64,000 bases of DNA from an uncultured Pelagibacteraceae bacterium (GTDB taxonomy: Bacteria > Pseudomonadota > Alphaproteobacteria > Pelagibacterales > AG-422-B15). Below, in pieces: positions 46,216 through 56,236 of the stretch. Numbering within the stretch: position 1 is the first letter of the stretch; each line of letters starts with the position of its first letter. The translations under genes were made by a program, and so were the position numbers. Location: contig CACIBF010000002.1 of NCBI GenBank assembly GCA_902584815.1, positions 1-64,000 on the forward strand, read 5' to 3'. The notes under the pieces were generated by a model. That model worked only from the letters and a program-made list of their open reading frames with translations. It was not told the origin of the DNA and made no database searches.

Positions 46216-47006
46216 AGTTGCCCTGTTGAAATTCTATGCACACCTGTCTTTGCTATTTCATTTAGATTTTTTAAGTTAACATTTCCAGAAGCTTCACATT
46301 CAAATTTATTATTGATAAGTTTTAAACATTTTTTTATTTGCAATACATTCATATTATCTAACAGAACTACATCTATTTTTTGATCTAGAATTTTCTTCAA
46401 CTGAGATATTTTATCAACTTCGACTGTTATCTTTTTTTTTGGATAAAACATTCTTACTTGATCAATAGTATCAACAATATTATCTGCTTTTGAAATGTGG
46501 TTATCTTTTATGAAAAAAAAATCATCCAATGACATCCTATTAATATTTGCTCCTCCTATGCTAAGTGCATATTTTTGTAACTCACGGATTCCAACGATTG
46601 TTTTACGTGTAGAATAAATTTTTGAACCATATTTTTTGGCAATTTCTGAATACTTTTGAGCCTTTGTGGCAATGCCTGACATAAGTCCTAAAAAATTAAG
46701 AGCAGTTCGCTCACCCGCAAGAATAGCTTGGGTATTTCCATAAATTTTTAAAATTGATGAACCTTTTTTAAATTTTAAACCGTCTTTTTTTTGTTTTTTT
46801 ATCTTAATTTTTCTATCTAATAGTTTGAATGTTAGAATGGCAAAATCAATTCCACAGAGAACTGCATCTTCTTTAAGTATGATTTCAGCTGATGATTTTT
46901 GATTTTCAGCAATTGTAGCCTGTGAAGTTATGTCGCCTAATAAACCAAGATCTTCCTGAAGAGCAGTGCTTACTTGAGATTTAATATAATTTTTAGATAG
47001 CAACAT
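46173..47006 (-). CDS. nadC: Nicotinate-nucleotide pyrophosphorylase (carboxylating)
   Basis: The enzyme has the QPRTase core: ALQEDLGLLGDITSQATI, AERTALNFLGLMSGIAT, YSTRKTIVGIRELQKYAL, NRMSLDDFFFIKDNHI, VEVDKISQLK and a GVHRISTGQLTHS phosphate site. It converts quinolinate and PRPP to nicotinate mononucleotide. Several in-frame starts exist. The one at 47006 (MLLSKNYIK) gives 277 residues and a short overlap with nadB; a start at 47039 would add 11. The 3' end is duplicated downstream. Confidence 0.95.
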   Translation of the reverse strand: MLLSKNYIKSQVSTALQEDLGLLGDITSQATIAENQKSSAEIILKEDAVLCGIDFAILTFKLLDRKIKIKKQKKDGLKFKKGSSILKIYGNTQAILAGERTALNFLGLMSGIATKAQKYSEIAKKYGSKIYSTRKTIVGIRELQKYALSIGGANINRMSLDDFFFIKDNHISKADNIVDTIDQVRMFYPKKKITVEVDKISQLKKILDQKIDVVLLDNMNVLQIKKCLKLINNKFECEASGNVNLKNLNEIAKTGVHRISTGQLTHSVNNVDFGLEL

Positions 47007-48612
47007 TTTTATCATCAATTCGTAGCTGAGCTTTATCAAGTATTTTTTGAATATCTAACTCCATCGAATCTAGATTCTGATCTATGTTCAATTTATATTT
47101 GTCATTTTCAGTGACATAGTCTGATCTTAGGTGACAGCCACGACTTTCTTTTCTCTTATAAGCGCCTACAATGATAAATTTACTCACTAAAATCATATCA
47201 TTTAGTTTTGCTGATAGACCTTTAGACTCTCTCTCAATTCTAACAATATCTCTTAATCCTCTGATAATCGATTTAGAATTTCGGACTATACCAAGGTTTC
47301 TCATCATTGAAGATCGTAGCTGCCAAATATATTTTTTTGCTCTGATTTTATTTCTAGTTTTTTCTTTATAAGTTTTTATAAATGACTGACTTACACTATC
47401 TATTTTTTTAATAGGACATTTATTAATCTCTTCAGCAACAATTTTTGCAAATACGAGAGACTCTAATATTGAATTTGACGCTAGTCGATTAGCACCATGA
47501 ATACCTGTAGCCGCCACTTCTCCACAGCACCAAAGTCCATCAACAGATGAACGACCTTTAAGATCTGTTTTTACTCCACCGATATGATAATGAGCTACAG
47601 GAATAATAGGTATTAATTCAGAACTTGGATCTATATCTGCATTGTCACAGTAAGATTGTACTTGTGGAAATTGTTTACCAAAGTCATTTCCAATATTTTC
47701 CCTACAATCGAGAAATACAGAGTTGCCTTTTTCAATTTGATCAAAAATACTTTGAGCAATAATATCCCTTGATGCTAATTCAGCTTGTGGATGGACATCA
47801 AGCATAAATCTTTCATTATGCTGATTTACTAATGTTGCACCTTCACCTCGAATTGCTTCTGTTGCAAGGGGAGTGGGATCAAGACCAAAATCTAAGCCTG
47901 TTGGATGAAATTGAACAAACTCCATGTCAGTTATTGCAGCACCAGCTTCAGCCGCAAGAGCAATACCTTCACCATATGATGTTCGAGGATTGGTTGTATT
48001 TGCAAAGATCCCCCCGAGGCCACCTGTCGCTAAAATGACGTTAGGGCTTTCAATAACAACGTTATTTTCAGGCAAATTTTGATTATTTAGGTGTCCAATT
48101 ACTCCATAAATCGTATTGTTTTCCATCATAATACTGTCAATTGATACGTTTTCGAGAATAGTAATATGATTACAGGATCTTACTTTCTCAGTTAGTCCTC
48201 GCATTATTTCAATACCAGAACTATCGCCCTTAGATTTTACAATTCGATTGAAACTATGAGCAGCTTCTAGTCCAAGATTAAAAGTTCCGTCCGGATTTTT
48301 ATCAAACTCAACTCCTATATTTTCTAAATCTTTAATTATATTTATGGACTCAGAAATAACTTCTCTAACTACCTCAGACTTTGCTAACCCCTTTGCCGTT
48401 GCAAGAGTATCACTTATATGACTTTCGTTACTATCTTCTTTTGCAAAAGGTGCCGCAATACCACCTTGTGCCCAACTGCTTGACGTATTAATTCCGAGAG
48501 AATTTTTAGTGATTACACAAACTTTTCTTGGAGCTAAGTTTAAAGCTGCATTTAGGCCTGCAACTCCACCGCCTACAATGACAACATCAGGAGAATATAT
48601 GCTGTCAGTCAT
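46993..48612 (-). CDS. nadB: L-aspartate oxidase
   Basis: The 539-residue flavoprotein has VIVGGGVAGLNAALNLAPRK at the N terminus, GLNTSSSWAQGGIAA-like residues near 40-56, HPTGLDFG near residue 230, and GEVAATGIHGANRLASNSILESLVF near 370-394. The C-terminal domain is fumarate-reductase-like (ESRGCHLRSDY). It oxidises aspartate to iminoaspartate for NAD synthesis. It sits between nadA and nadC with overlaps on both sides, a classic nadABC operon. Confidence 0.97.
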   Translation of the reverse strand: MTDSIYSPDVVIVGGGVAGLNAALNLAPRKVCVITKNSLGINTSSSWAQGGIAAPFAKEDSNESHISDTLATAKGLAKSEVVREVISESINIIKDLENIGVEFDKNPDGTFNLGLEAAHSFNRIVKSKGDSSGIEIMRGLTEKVRSCNHITILENVSIDSIMMENNTIYGVIGHLNNQNLPENNVVIESPNVILATGGLGGIFANTTNPRTSYGEGIALAAEAGAAITDMEFVQFHPTGLDFGLDPTPLATEAIRGEGATLVNQHNERFMLDVHPQAELASRDIIAQSIFDQIEKGNSVFLDCRENIGNDFGKQFPQVQSYCDNADIDPSSELIPIIPVAHYHIGGVKTDLKGRSSVDGLWCCGEVAATGIHGANRLASNSILESLVFAKIVAEEINKCPIKKIDSVSQSFIKTYKEKTRNKIRAKKYIWQLRSSMMRNLGIVRNSKSIIRGLRDIVRIERESKGLSAKLNDMILVSKFIIVGAYKRKESRGCHLRSDYVTENDKYKLNIDQNLDSMELDIQKILDKAQLRIDDKNVAI

Positions 48613-49631
48613 TATTTTTGTCTGCCAATTTCAAGCATACGATCAATTGAGAGGCGCGCTTTGTCTATAATTTGATTATTAACAGTAACTTCATGTTGAT
48701 CAAATCTAAGTGCATCATAAATCTTTTTCAAAGTAATACGTTTCATATGAGGGCATAAATTACAGGGGCGAACAAATTCTACATTAGGGTTTTCTATTGC
48801 AACATTATCACTCATTGAACATTCAGTAACCATGATGACTTTCTCAGGTTGGTTATCTTTCACATAGTTATTCATTCCTGCAGTTGAACCTGTAAAGTCA
48901 CTTACTTCAATTACTTCAGGAGAGCATTCTGGGTGTGCTAAAACAACAATATTTTCATGCTGTTCTTTGTAGGCTAAAATTTCCTTAGCAGTAAAACGTT
49001 CATGGACTTCACAGCGACCTTTCCATGAAATAATTTTTACATCTGTCTGATTAGCAATGTTTTGTGCTAAAAATTCATCAGGTAAAAATATGACTTTGTC
49101 AGAATTTAATGACTCTACTACTAGCTTAGCATTTCCAGATGTACAACAAACATCAGTTTCAGCTTTAACTTCAGCAGATGTATTTACATAAGTGACAACC
49201 GGTACTCCTGGATACTTTTGCTTAAGTAATCGAATATCCTCTGCGGTAATTGAGTCAGCCAATGAACATCCAGCACGCATGTCTGGAATCAAAACTTTTT
49301 TATTGGGACTAAGTATTTTAGCTGTCTCAGCCATGAAATGTACACCACAGACTATAATTGTATCAGCATCACTATCCCGCGCTTCATAAGCAAGTTTGAG
49401 AGAATCCCCCACAATATCAGAGACACAGTGAAATATTTCTGGTGTTTGATAATTGTGAGTAAGAATTGTGGCATTTTTTTCTTTTTTAAGTTTTTTGATC
49501 TCATGGATCAGAGGTGCATGAAATGGCCATTCAACTTCCGGAATAATTTTTGAAACTGATTTATAGAGCTCTGCTGTTGAGGCCCTAACCTCTGAGTTAT
49601 AATCTGTTGGATATGATAATTCTTGTTGCAT
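48612..49631 (-). CDS. nadA: Quinolinate synthase A
   Basis: The ATG at 49631 ([10 protein letters not shown]) gives 339 residues; a TTG 15 bases upstream is less likely. Family motifs are [60 protein letters not shown] and [14 protein letters not shown], which supply the cysteines for the 4Fe-4S cluster. It condenses iminoaspartate with dihydroxyacetone phosphate to quinolinate. It is the first gene of the nad operon and is divergent from tRNA-Leu. Confidence 0.97.
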   Translation of the reverse strand: MQQELSYPTDYNSEVRASTAELYKSVSKIIPEVEWPFHAPLIHEIKKLKKEKNATILTHNYQTPEIFHCVSDIVGDSLKLAYEARDSDADTIIVCGVHFMAETAKILSPNKKVLIPDMRAGCSLADSITAEDIRLLKQKYPGVPVVTYVNTSAEVKAETDVCCTSGNAKLVVESLNSDKVIFLPDEFLAQNIANQTDVKIISWKGRCEVHERFTAKEILAYKEQHENIVVLAHPECSPEVIEVSDFTGSTAGMNNYVKDNQPEKVIMVTECSMSDNVAIENPNVEFVRPCNLCPHMKRITLKKIYDALRFDQHEVTVNNQIIDKARLSIDRMLEIGRQK

Positions 49632-49720
49632 AATAATTTTATTCAATAAATATTTATAACAATTATAGTTAATTGTATATATTTCAACTCCTTCTAGTTT
49701 TGAGCTAAAAACAAGGTTTT

Positions 49721-49806
49721 GCCGTCGTGCTGGAATTGGTAGACAGGCTGGTTTGAGGGATCAGTGAACATAGTTCGTGCGAGTTCGAGTCTCGCCGACG
49801 GCACCA
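49721..49806 (+). tRNA. tRNA-Leu (anticodon GAG)
   Basis: An 86-base class II tRNA with encoded CCA. Acceptor arms GCCGTCG and CGACGGC pair perfectly. The anticodon stem CTGGT/ATCAG encloses loop TTGAGGG, giving anticodon GAG. A long variable arm follows, then the T-arm with GAGTTCGAGTCTC. It reads CUC/CUU leucine codons. Its last base abuts the stop codon of the opposite-strand YgfZ-like gene. Confidence 0.95.
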
Positions 49807-50691
49807 TTAATAACCGAACCAAGATTGTTGATTTAATACAAAATTACTATTGTCGCTGCATAAGTTCATTGTTTTTAAATCTTCTCCTTGTACCTTTCTC
49901 ATATCAATTAAAACAAAATAGAATTTCTCATACTTTGCTATTATCTTCCCAATCACCTGATCATTTGCATAGATATCTTCATTCTCATCTTCATCTTCTA
50001 TTAACCGATCACTGATTAAAGAAAATATAATTTTTGGTATTTTTTTTTTAAGTTTCATCCGAGCTGTAACTTCTTGCCCTACATAGCATCCCTTTTTAAA
50101 ATCAATACCATTTAAAAGATGAATATTCGCTTCTAATGGATAAACTTTTTTCATATCAGCTAGTACTGAAGATGGAACTATTCCATGTTTAAAATAATTT
50201 AGATTGATATCATCATTATTTATTTCATATTCTTTTCCATCAATTAAGTTATCATTTGTAATCACGTGAGCTCCTAATTCAGCAAGTCTTGGATCGATGA
50301 CAAGTAATGAGTTGTTTGACAAAAATGTATTTCCTGAAAAAATTTCACTCTTATTTAATGTGGTTTGAAGATTTTCATATTCAACAAAATAATATTGATA
50401 ATCATTTGACACATCTTCTATTTTTACTTTTGATCTCAACTTATACATATTCAAAACCTTGATTAAGTCATCTTTAAATTTTGAATAGGAGAAAATAAAT
50501 AAACTATCTTTATAATCTGAAAGAATAAGATCTGCGATTAATTTTCCTTGTGGACTGAGTAGACATGTATAAATAGAATTTTTATTTGATACTTTTAGCA
50601 CATCATTTGTAAAAATATTATTCAAAAATTCAACACGATCAATACCAGAAACTTCTATTATTGATATATTGTCATTTTTGGTAACTTTCAT
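49807..50691 (-). CDS. ygfZ: YgfZ/CAF17-type folate-binding protein (Fe-S cluster assembly)
   Basis: The 294-residue protein is GcvT-like and carries the family signature KGCYVGQEVTARM near residue 201, whose Cys is conserved in YgfZ. LSPQGKLIADLIL near residue 48 and KVYPLEANIHLLNG near 180 also fit. YgfZ uses tetrahydrofolate to help maintain certain Fe-S enzymes such as MiaB. The end of the gene touches tRNA-Leu on the other strand. Confidence 0.9.
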   Translation of the reverse strand: MKVTKNDNISIIEVSGIDRVEFLNNIFTNDVLKVSNKNSIYTCLLSPQGKLIADLILSDYKDSLFIFSYSKFKDDLIKVLNMYKLRSKVKIEDVSNDYQYYFVEYENLQTTLNKSEIFSGNTFLSNNSLLVIDPRLAELGAHVITNDNLIDGKEYEINNDDINLNYFKHGIVPSSVLADMKKVYPLEANIHLLNGIDFKKGCYVGQEVTARMKLKKKIPKIIFSLISDRLIEDEDENEDIYANDQVIGKIIAKYEKFYFVLIDMRKVQGEDLKTMNLCSDNSNFVLNQQSWFGY

Positions 50692-50746
50692 ATTTTGACT
50701 GATAATTTCATATTAATAATAATATTTTATATATATATTAATAAAA

Positions 50747-51673
50747 ATGGAAATTTTAGTAGTAAGCTATTCACGAATTGGGGATACAATTTTAGCTACA
50801 AGTCTTATAAATCACTTAATTAAAAAACATTTAGATGCAGAGTTCACTGTTGTAACAAGCACAGTTTCTAAAGATATATTTACTGATATGCCAAGATTAA
50901 AGAAGCTTATTGTGATTGATAAGCAAAAATATGCTGGTCATTGGTATAAAATATGGAATTTTGTAAAGGACAACAAATGGGATCTAGTTGTTGACTTAAG
51001 ATCTAGTTATTTGTCATATTTTTTGGAAGCAAACGAAAGAAAAATTTTCAAGGGTAATCAGTATGAACATAAACTTGAGCAATTTTCAAATTTCTTGCAA
51101 ATAGAAGATAATATTCAGCCAACAATATGGGCAGACCAGCAAAAATATAATAATATTTTAAAATCAAAAAAAATTAGTAATAAATTTATATGTGTTGCTC
51201 CAATTTCAAACTGGCAGGGTAAAGATTGGCCAATCGATAAATATTATAAATTATTTGAAGATCCACTATTTAGTGATTTTGAGATAGTGATCCTAGGAGC
51301 TACAGATAAAGCTTCTGACAATACAAAAATTAGAAACTTGAAGGAGTCATTGTCTATAAAAGTCAATAATTTGATGAATAAAGCTGATATGATTGAGACA
51401 TATTTTATTTTAAAAAATAGCGAGCTGTTTTTGGGAAGTGATAGCTCTAATATGCATCTTTCAACTGCTGCGGGTATTCCCACCATTGGTTTATTTGGAC
51501 CAACTAACGATAAAGTATATGGTCCAAAAGGAAGAAATAATCATACAATTAGAACAGAAAAAAAGTATGTAGAATTCATTAATGATAAGAATTTTACACT
51601 AAAAGACTCACCTAGCTATTTAAAAGATATAAAAGTAAGTTTAGTATTAAATGAAATAAAAAATATTATTTAA
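50747..51673 (+). CDS. Glycosyltransferase family 9 (heptosyltransferase-like)
   Basis: The 308-residue protein has the GT9 layout: ILVVSYSRIGDTILATSLINHL at the start, WDLVVDLRSSYLS, a nucleotide-sugar region APISNWQGKDWPIDKYYKL near residue 150, and FLGSDSSNMHLSTAAGIPTIGLFGPTNDKVYGP near 230-262. Family members add heptose or related sugars to the LPS core. Its five-base gap to the dihydroorotase gene suggests cotranscription without functional linkage. Confidence 0.9.
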   Translation: MEILVVSYSRIGDTILATSLINHLIKKHLDAEFTVVTSTVSKDIFTDMPRLKKLIVIDKQKYAGHWYKIWNFVKDNKWDLVVDLRSSYLSYFLEANERKIFKGNQYEHKLEQFSNFLQIEDNIQPTIWADQQKYNNILKSKKISNKFICVAPISNWQGKDWPIDKYYKLFEDPLFSDFEIVILGATDKASDNTKIRNLKESLSIKVNNLMNKADMIETYFILKNSELFLGSDSSNMHLSTAAGIPTIGLFGPTNDKVYGPKGRNNHTIRTEKKYVEFINDKNFTLKDSPSYLKDIKVSLVLNEIKNII

Positions 51674-51678
51674 ATATC

Positions 51679-52998
51679 ATGAGGAAAAAAATAGATTTAA
51701 TAGTTAAAAATGGCTCATATGTTACCCATAAAAAAACTATCAAAGGTGATATTGCTGTTCATCAAGGAAAAATCTATCGGGTAGGGAATATATCTGATTT
51801 AAAAGCCTCTAAAACAATAGATGCTAGAGGTCTTCATATTTTACCTGGTGCTATTGATACACAAGTTCATTTCAGAGAACCAGGTAATACTGACAAAGAA
51901 GATTTGAAAAGTGGAAGTAGAGCCGCAGTTGCTGGCGGTATAACAACTGTTTTTGATATGCCTAATAATAATCCAAGCATGTCGACTAAAACTCTATTTA
52001 GAAAGAAATTGAATGGTGCAAAAAATAGAATGTTTTGTAATTATGCTTTCTATTTTGGGGCTGAAAAAAATAATACCACTGAAATAAAAAAAATGGAAAA
52101 AGAAGTTGGCTGTTGTGGTATTAAAGTTTTCGTTGGCGTATCAACTGGGACACTGATTGTATCAGATTATAAAGATATAAAGAGAATAATGAAAAGTACA
52201 AAAAAGATGATTTCTTTTCATTCGGAAGATCAATATGAGTTAAATAAGAGAGAAAAATTTATTAAGCGAGGTGATCCAAAATCACACCCAAAATGGAGGA
52301 ATGAAAGTGTTTGTCTTATCTGTACAAAAAATCTAGTTAAACTTGCAAATCAAACAAAAAAGCAGATACATATTTTACACATTACAACGGCAGAAGAAAT
52401 TGAACTTTTAAATAAGAATAAAAAATATGTTTCTTATGAAGTGACTCCTCAGCATTTAGTTTTATCATCACCTACATGCTATAATAAATTGGGAACATTA
52501 GCTCAAATGAATCCTCCAATTCGATCTCTTCGACACAATAAAAGACTTAGACAAGCGCTAAAAAATAATGAAATAGATATTGTTGGATCTGATCACGCTC
52601 CTCACAAGCTTTCAGAAAAAAAATTAGAGTATCCCGATAGTCCGTCAGGGATGCCTGGTGTACAGACATTATTGCCAATTCTTCTAAATGAAGTTTCAAA
52701 AAAAATGATATCAATTAATAATGTGGTTGAGCTGACAAGTTATAATCCAATCAACAGATTTAAGATCAAAAATAAAGGATTAATTAAAGAAGGCTATGAT
52801 GCAGACTTAACTTTTGTTGATATGTCTAAAATTAAAAAAATTAGCAATAAAGAAGTTCAAAGTAAATGTGGTTGGACACCTTTTCATGGTATGAAAATTA
52901 AAGGATGGCCAGTTGGCACTATGATTAGTGGAAATAAAGTATTTTGGAATGGAAAAATTATTGGCAAGCCTAGTGGAAAACCATTAAAGTTTTCTTAG
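51679..52998 (+). CDS. pyrC: Type I dihydroorotase (amidohydrolase) with an altered HxH motif
   Basis: The 439-residue amidohydrolase has GAIDTQVHFREPGNTDKED, AGGITTVFDMPN, the metal-bridging Lys context CCGIKVFVG near residue 149, ISFHSEDQ, HILHITTAEE and GSDHAPH near 306. It would close carbamoyl-aspartate to dihydroorotate in pyrimidine synthesis. The usual first metal ligand His of HxH is Gln62, with H64 kept; the other ligands are all present. I recall this variation in some alphaproteobacterial dihydroorotases, so it need not be inactive. It shares TTAG with the convergent cysQ. Confidence 0.85.
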   Translation: MRKKIDLIVKNGSYVTHKKTIKGDIAVHQGKIYRVGNISDLKASKTIDARGLHILPGAIDTQVHFREPGNTDKEDLKSGSRAAVAGGITTVFDMPNNNPSMSTKTLFRKKLNGAKNRMFCNYAFYFGAEKNNTTEIKKMEKEVGCCGIKVFVGVSTGTLIVSDYKDIKRIMKSTKKMISFHSEDQYELNKREKFIKRGDPKSHPKWRNESVCLICTKNLVKLANQTKKQIHILHITTAEEIELLNKNKKYVSYEVTPQHLVLSSPTCYNKLGTLAQMNPPIRSLRHNKRLRQALKNNEIDIVGSDHAPHKLSEKKLEYPDSPSGMPGVQTLLPILLNEVSKKMISINNVVELTSYNPINRFKIKNKGLIKEGYDADLTFVDMSKIKKISNKEVQSKCGWTPFHGMKIKGWPVGTMISGNKVFWNGKIIGKPSGKPLKFS

Positions 52999-53747
52999 CT
53001 TCTGGCAATAAATGATGAGTTCTTAAAATTCTTTTTTCCATACTTTAAAATTTTACCATCGAGAGTTTTAATTTTTCCTCCTGCTTTTCTTAATATTGCA
53101 TCACCAGCAGCTATATCCCATTCCATTGTAGTTCCCAATCTTGGATAAATATTTGCTGATCCATCAGCAATAAGACAGAGTTTTATAGAACTTCCTGTTT
53201 GTATAATTTTACTTGCATTAAATTTTTTGAGTATAAGATCGTTATTTCTAGTATGCGATCTACTCAACACTAAGATATTAATCTTTCTTCGCTTTACTTT
53301 AATTTTAGTTTTTTTTGAGAGACCATAATTACGGTCTAATTTAGAATAATATGAAAATTTATCCTCCGTAAAGTAAAGCTCTCTTGAGGTTGGTTTAAAA
53401 ATAATTCCATAAATAGGTCTCTTATTTTTTACTAAAGCAATATTTACAGTAAACTCGCCATTCTTCTTAATAAATTCCTTTGTTCCATCGAGAGGGTCAA
53501 CCAACCAAAATAGGCTTATATTTTTAGGTCTATTTTCATTTTCTTCAGAAATAATAGGAATATTTGGCGTAAGTTTTTTTAGTCTTTCGCAAATTATATT
53601 ATTTGCAGCTATATCAGCTTCAGTAATTGGCGATTTGTCTGCTTTGAGATTTTTTTTAAATGGCTTTTTGTATACTTTAAGTATTGCTTTTCCAGCCAAT
53701 ATAGTAATATTTTTAAGTTTTAAATTTAATTCTTTATCTAATTTCAT
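52995..53747 (-). CDS. cysQ: 3'(2'),5'-bisphosphate nucleotidase CysQ
   Basis: The 250-residue inositol-monophosphatase-family protein has SPITEADIAANNII near residue 38, IISEENENRP near 60, the metal motif WLVDPLDGTKEFIKKNGEFTVNIAL near 82-106, and WDIAAGDAILRKAGG near 205. CysQ hydrolyses 3'-phosphoadenosine 5'-phosphate from sulfate assimilation or sulfotransfer. A link with the sulfatase 9 kb away is not implied by distance. Confidence 0.93.
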   Translation of the reverse strand: MKLDKELNLKLKNITILAGKAILKVYKKPFKKNLKADKSPITEADIAANNIICERLKKLTPNIPIISEENENRPKNISLFWLVDPLDGTKEFIKKNGEFTVNIALVKNKRPIYGIIFKPTSRELYFTEDKFSYYSKLDRNYGLSKKTKIKVKRRKINILVLSRSHTRNNDLILKKFNASKIIQTGSSIKLCLIADGSANIYPRLGTTMEWDIAAGDAILRKAGGKIKTLDGKILKYGKKNFKNSSFIARS

Positions 53748-53805
53748 ATATAAAATCTTAAATTAGACATTAGTTTAATTATGTTATAGTTACCACCATA
53801 TATTT

Positions 53806-54915
53806 ATGATTAAAAGCAATGTCCATAAAATATCTAAAACTAAAATAGAGAACCCAATTGTTGTAGCGATGTCAGGTGGCGTGGATTCATCTGTTGCTGC
53901 CGCTCTAATGAAAGAAAAAGCAAGTAATGTTATGGGCGTTACGCTAAAACTATATGATGAAAAAAAAGTTAAAAATTCAAAAACATGTTGTGCTGGCGTT
54001 GATATCCTTGATGCAAAAAAAATAGCTAATACAATCTCAATTCCACATTACGTTCTTGATTTTCAAGATATTTTTAAAAAAAGTGTCATTGATCCTTTTA
54101 TAAATGATTATAAAGAAGGAAAAACACCGATACCATGTATAAATTGTAATGAAAAAGTAAAATTTTATGACTTACTTGAGTTTACAAAAAAATTGAATGG
54201 CTCTGCTCTAGTAACTGGTCACTACATAAAAAAAGTACGAGTAGATGATGAATGGGCATTGTATGTACCCGAAGACAAAGACCGTGATCAATCATATTTT
54301 TTATTCTCTATTAAGAAAGTGGACCTAGATTTTGTTGAATTTCCTCTAGGTGACTTTAGTAAGAGTCAAATACGTGATTTTGCAAAGAAAATGAACTTAC
54401 ATGTTTTTGATAAAGCAGATAGCCAGGATATCTGTTTTATTCCAGATGGAGACTATAAATCATTTATAAAAAGAAATTCTATTGATGAAGGAAAAGGAGA
54501 GGTAGTTGATATTAATAATAATATAATTGGTCAGCACGATGGCGTTTATAATTTCACTATAGGTCAAAGAAGAGGTATTGGAGTTTCTCAATCAAACCCT
54601 TTGTATGTTAAAAAAATTGATAAAGAGTTAAATCGAGTTGTAGTTGCCAGCAAAGATTTTATTAAATCAAAAAGTATTAAATTAAATAATACTAACTATT
54701 TAGTAAGTAACATGCCTTCTAGTATTAAAGTAAGGATACGGTCAACAGGAAAATTAGTTGACGCTAAACACTTAGGTCTTAAAGGAGATAAATGTCAGAT
54801 TAATTTTAATAATCCAGTAGCGGCAGTTTCCCCAGGACAAGCTTGTGTTTTTTATTCTGAGGACATTAATGGATTAAGATTGCTCGGCGGTGGGTGGATA
54901 TCATCGTCAGATTAG
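53806..54915 (+). CDS. mnmA: tRNA-specific 2-thiouridylase MnmA
   Basis: The 369-residue enzyme has the PP-loop VVAMSGGVDSSVAAALM near residue 18, catalytic Cys contexts TPIPCINCNEKVKF near 106 and DSQDICFIPDGDYKSFI near 207, GHYIKKV, and C-terminal GQRRGIGVSQSNPLYV with PGQACVFY. It thiolates U34 of Glu, Gln and Lys tRNAs. About 140 bases without a recognised gene follow before the polysaccharide export pair; I see only AT-rich DNA there. Confidence 0.97.
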   Translation: MIKSNVHKISKTKIENPIVVAMSGGVDSSVAAALMKEKASNVMGVTLKLYDEKKVKNSKTCCAGVDILDAKKIANTISIPHYVLDFQDIFKKSVIDPFINDYKEGKTPIPCINCNEKVKFYDLLEFTKKLNGSALVTGHYIKKVRVDDEWALYVPEDKDRDQSYFLFSIKKVDLDFVEFPLGDFSKSQIRDFAKKMNLHVFDKADSQDICFIPDGDYKSFIKRNSIDEGKGEVVDINNNIIGQHDGVYNFTIGQRRGIGVSQSNPLYVKKIDKELNRVVVASKDFIKSKSIKLNNTNYLVSNMPSSIKVRIRSTGKLVDAKHLGLKGDKCQINFNNPVAAVSPGQACVFYSEDINGLRLLGGGWISSSD

Positions 54916-55058
54916 CTAATCAACATGTTTTAATTTAATTTACTGCATATACCATATATAGATATCAAATTAAATTTGATTATAATAAAAGTTTTCACAA
55001 TTAAAAAAATTATCTATAAGATTCAATTATTAATGTATTTTTTTTAAAGTATTTAATT

Positions 55059-56225
55059 ATGAGGGCTTTGACGATATCATTTTTATTGTTTTTTTTATAC
55101 GGATGTAACACGCATTTGTTAGACGGCCAGGATTTTTCTTATCATCAGAAGCCAATTCCAAAAGAAGCAAATCTTGTTCAAGAAAGTAATATTGAATTAT
55201 CATTGATTGAAATTTCATCATTATCTCCTCAAGTTTTAGACAGTATGCCAAGAATTAGTGGCGCAAAAATTCCTGCTGACCTAAGAAATGTTTCATTTGA
55301 TCCTTTAATTGATAATTCATTTCCTGATTATATTATTGGACCAGGTGATATAGTAGAAATTCTTTTCCCTGCTGATAGTGATGTAAACAGAATTACCTCC
55401 AGAGGCTTGAAAGTTGATAGTAAAGGTGAAATTGAATTTCCTTATCTAGGCAGATACAATGTAAGTGGATTCACTCCCTTAGAAGCAAAAGAGTTGTTAA
55501 AATCTGCATTAAGTAATTTATATGTTAATCCAGAGATTTACCTTTCGATAAAAAGTTTCAAAAGTAATAAGGCCTTTATATCTGGTGCATTTGAAGGAGG
55601 ATTAGGAGAAGCATCTCAGTCAACAATCAAAACAAAAATGATTAATCTTGATGATGTTCCAATAACAATACTGCAGGCTTTAGATAAAGCAGGAGTACAA
55701 TTTAGTGAAGCTAAACCAAACCCATTTCTAATTTTAAATAGAAATAGTAAGAATCATATTGTGGATTTAGGCTTTATCACCAATAATGCAAATCCTAATA
55801 TTTATATTAAAAATAATGATCTCATATATCTTCCATCTCAAGGTGCTCAAAAAATATACATTACAGGAGCAGTTGAAAGTGATCAAATTTTGAATTATCC
55901 ATCTACATTAACATTATCTGAGGCTCTTCTTCAATCTAATCTAGACAAATCATCAGCAAACCTTGAAGAAATTTATGTTTTGAGAGTTAATCAAACGATA
56001 AATAATAAATTAAGAGGAATAGCGTATAAAGTTGATATTAAATCTCCTTCAAGCCTCATGTTAGCTGACAACTTCTATCTTTTAGATAAAGATATAATCT
56101 TTATAAGTACATATAAAGTAACTAGATGGAATCAGACAATGACACGTATGCTGAGTGGACTTGATTTTATCAACCTATGGAAATCATATAAACCTATAAA
56201 TTCTGAAGTCTTCCGAACGCAATAA
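55059..56225 (+). CDS. Wza-like polysaccharide export lipoprotein
   Basis: The 388-residue product has a lipoprotein signal ending LYGC (Cys16). A Poly_export domain follows (DYIIGPGDIVEILFPADSDVNR near residue 92, GEIEFPYLGRYNVSGFTPLEAKELLK), and then SLBB-like segments (KIYITGAVESDQILNYPSTLTLSEAL near 263). Wza-type octamers form the outer-membrane exit for capsule or exopolysaccharide. The Wzc-like partner starts 11 bases downstream. No Wzx/Wzy genes lie in the window. Confidence 0.9.
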   Translation: MRALTISFLLFFLYGCNTHLLDGQDFSYHQKPIPKEANLVQESNIELSLIEISSLSPQVLDSMPRISGAKIPADLRNVSFDPLIDNSFPDYIIGPGDIVEILFPADSDVNRITSRGLKVDSKGEIEFPYLGRYNVSGFTPLEAKELLKSALSNLYVNPEIYLSIKSFKSNKAFISGAFEGGLGEASQSTIKTKMINLDDVPITILQALDKAGVQFSEAKPNPFLILNRNSKNHIVDLGFITNNANPNIYIKNNDLIYLPSQGAQKIYITGAVESDQILNYPSTLTLSEALLQSNLDKSSANLEEIYVLRVNQTINNKLRGIAYKVDIKSPSSLMLADNFYLLDKDIIFISTYKVTRWNQTMTRMLSGLDFINLWKSYKPINSEVFRTQ

Positions 56226-56236
56226 TATCTTTCCCT

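Noticed and set aside
47832-48038. Open frame antisense to nadB, and many similar antisense frames inside ftsH, glmM, the GMC genes and others
   Set aside because: They lie fully within strongly conserved genes, have unusual composition (for example Leu/Gln/His-rich) and no start signals.
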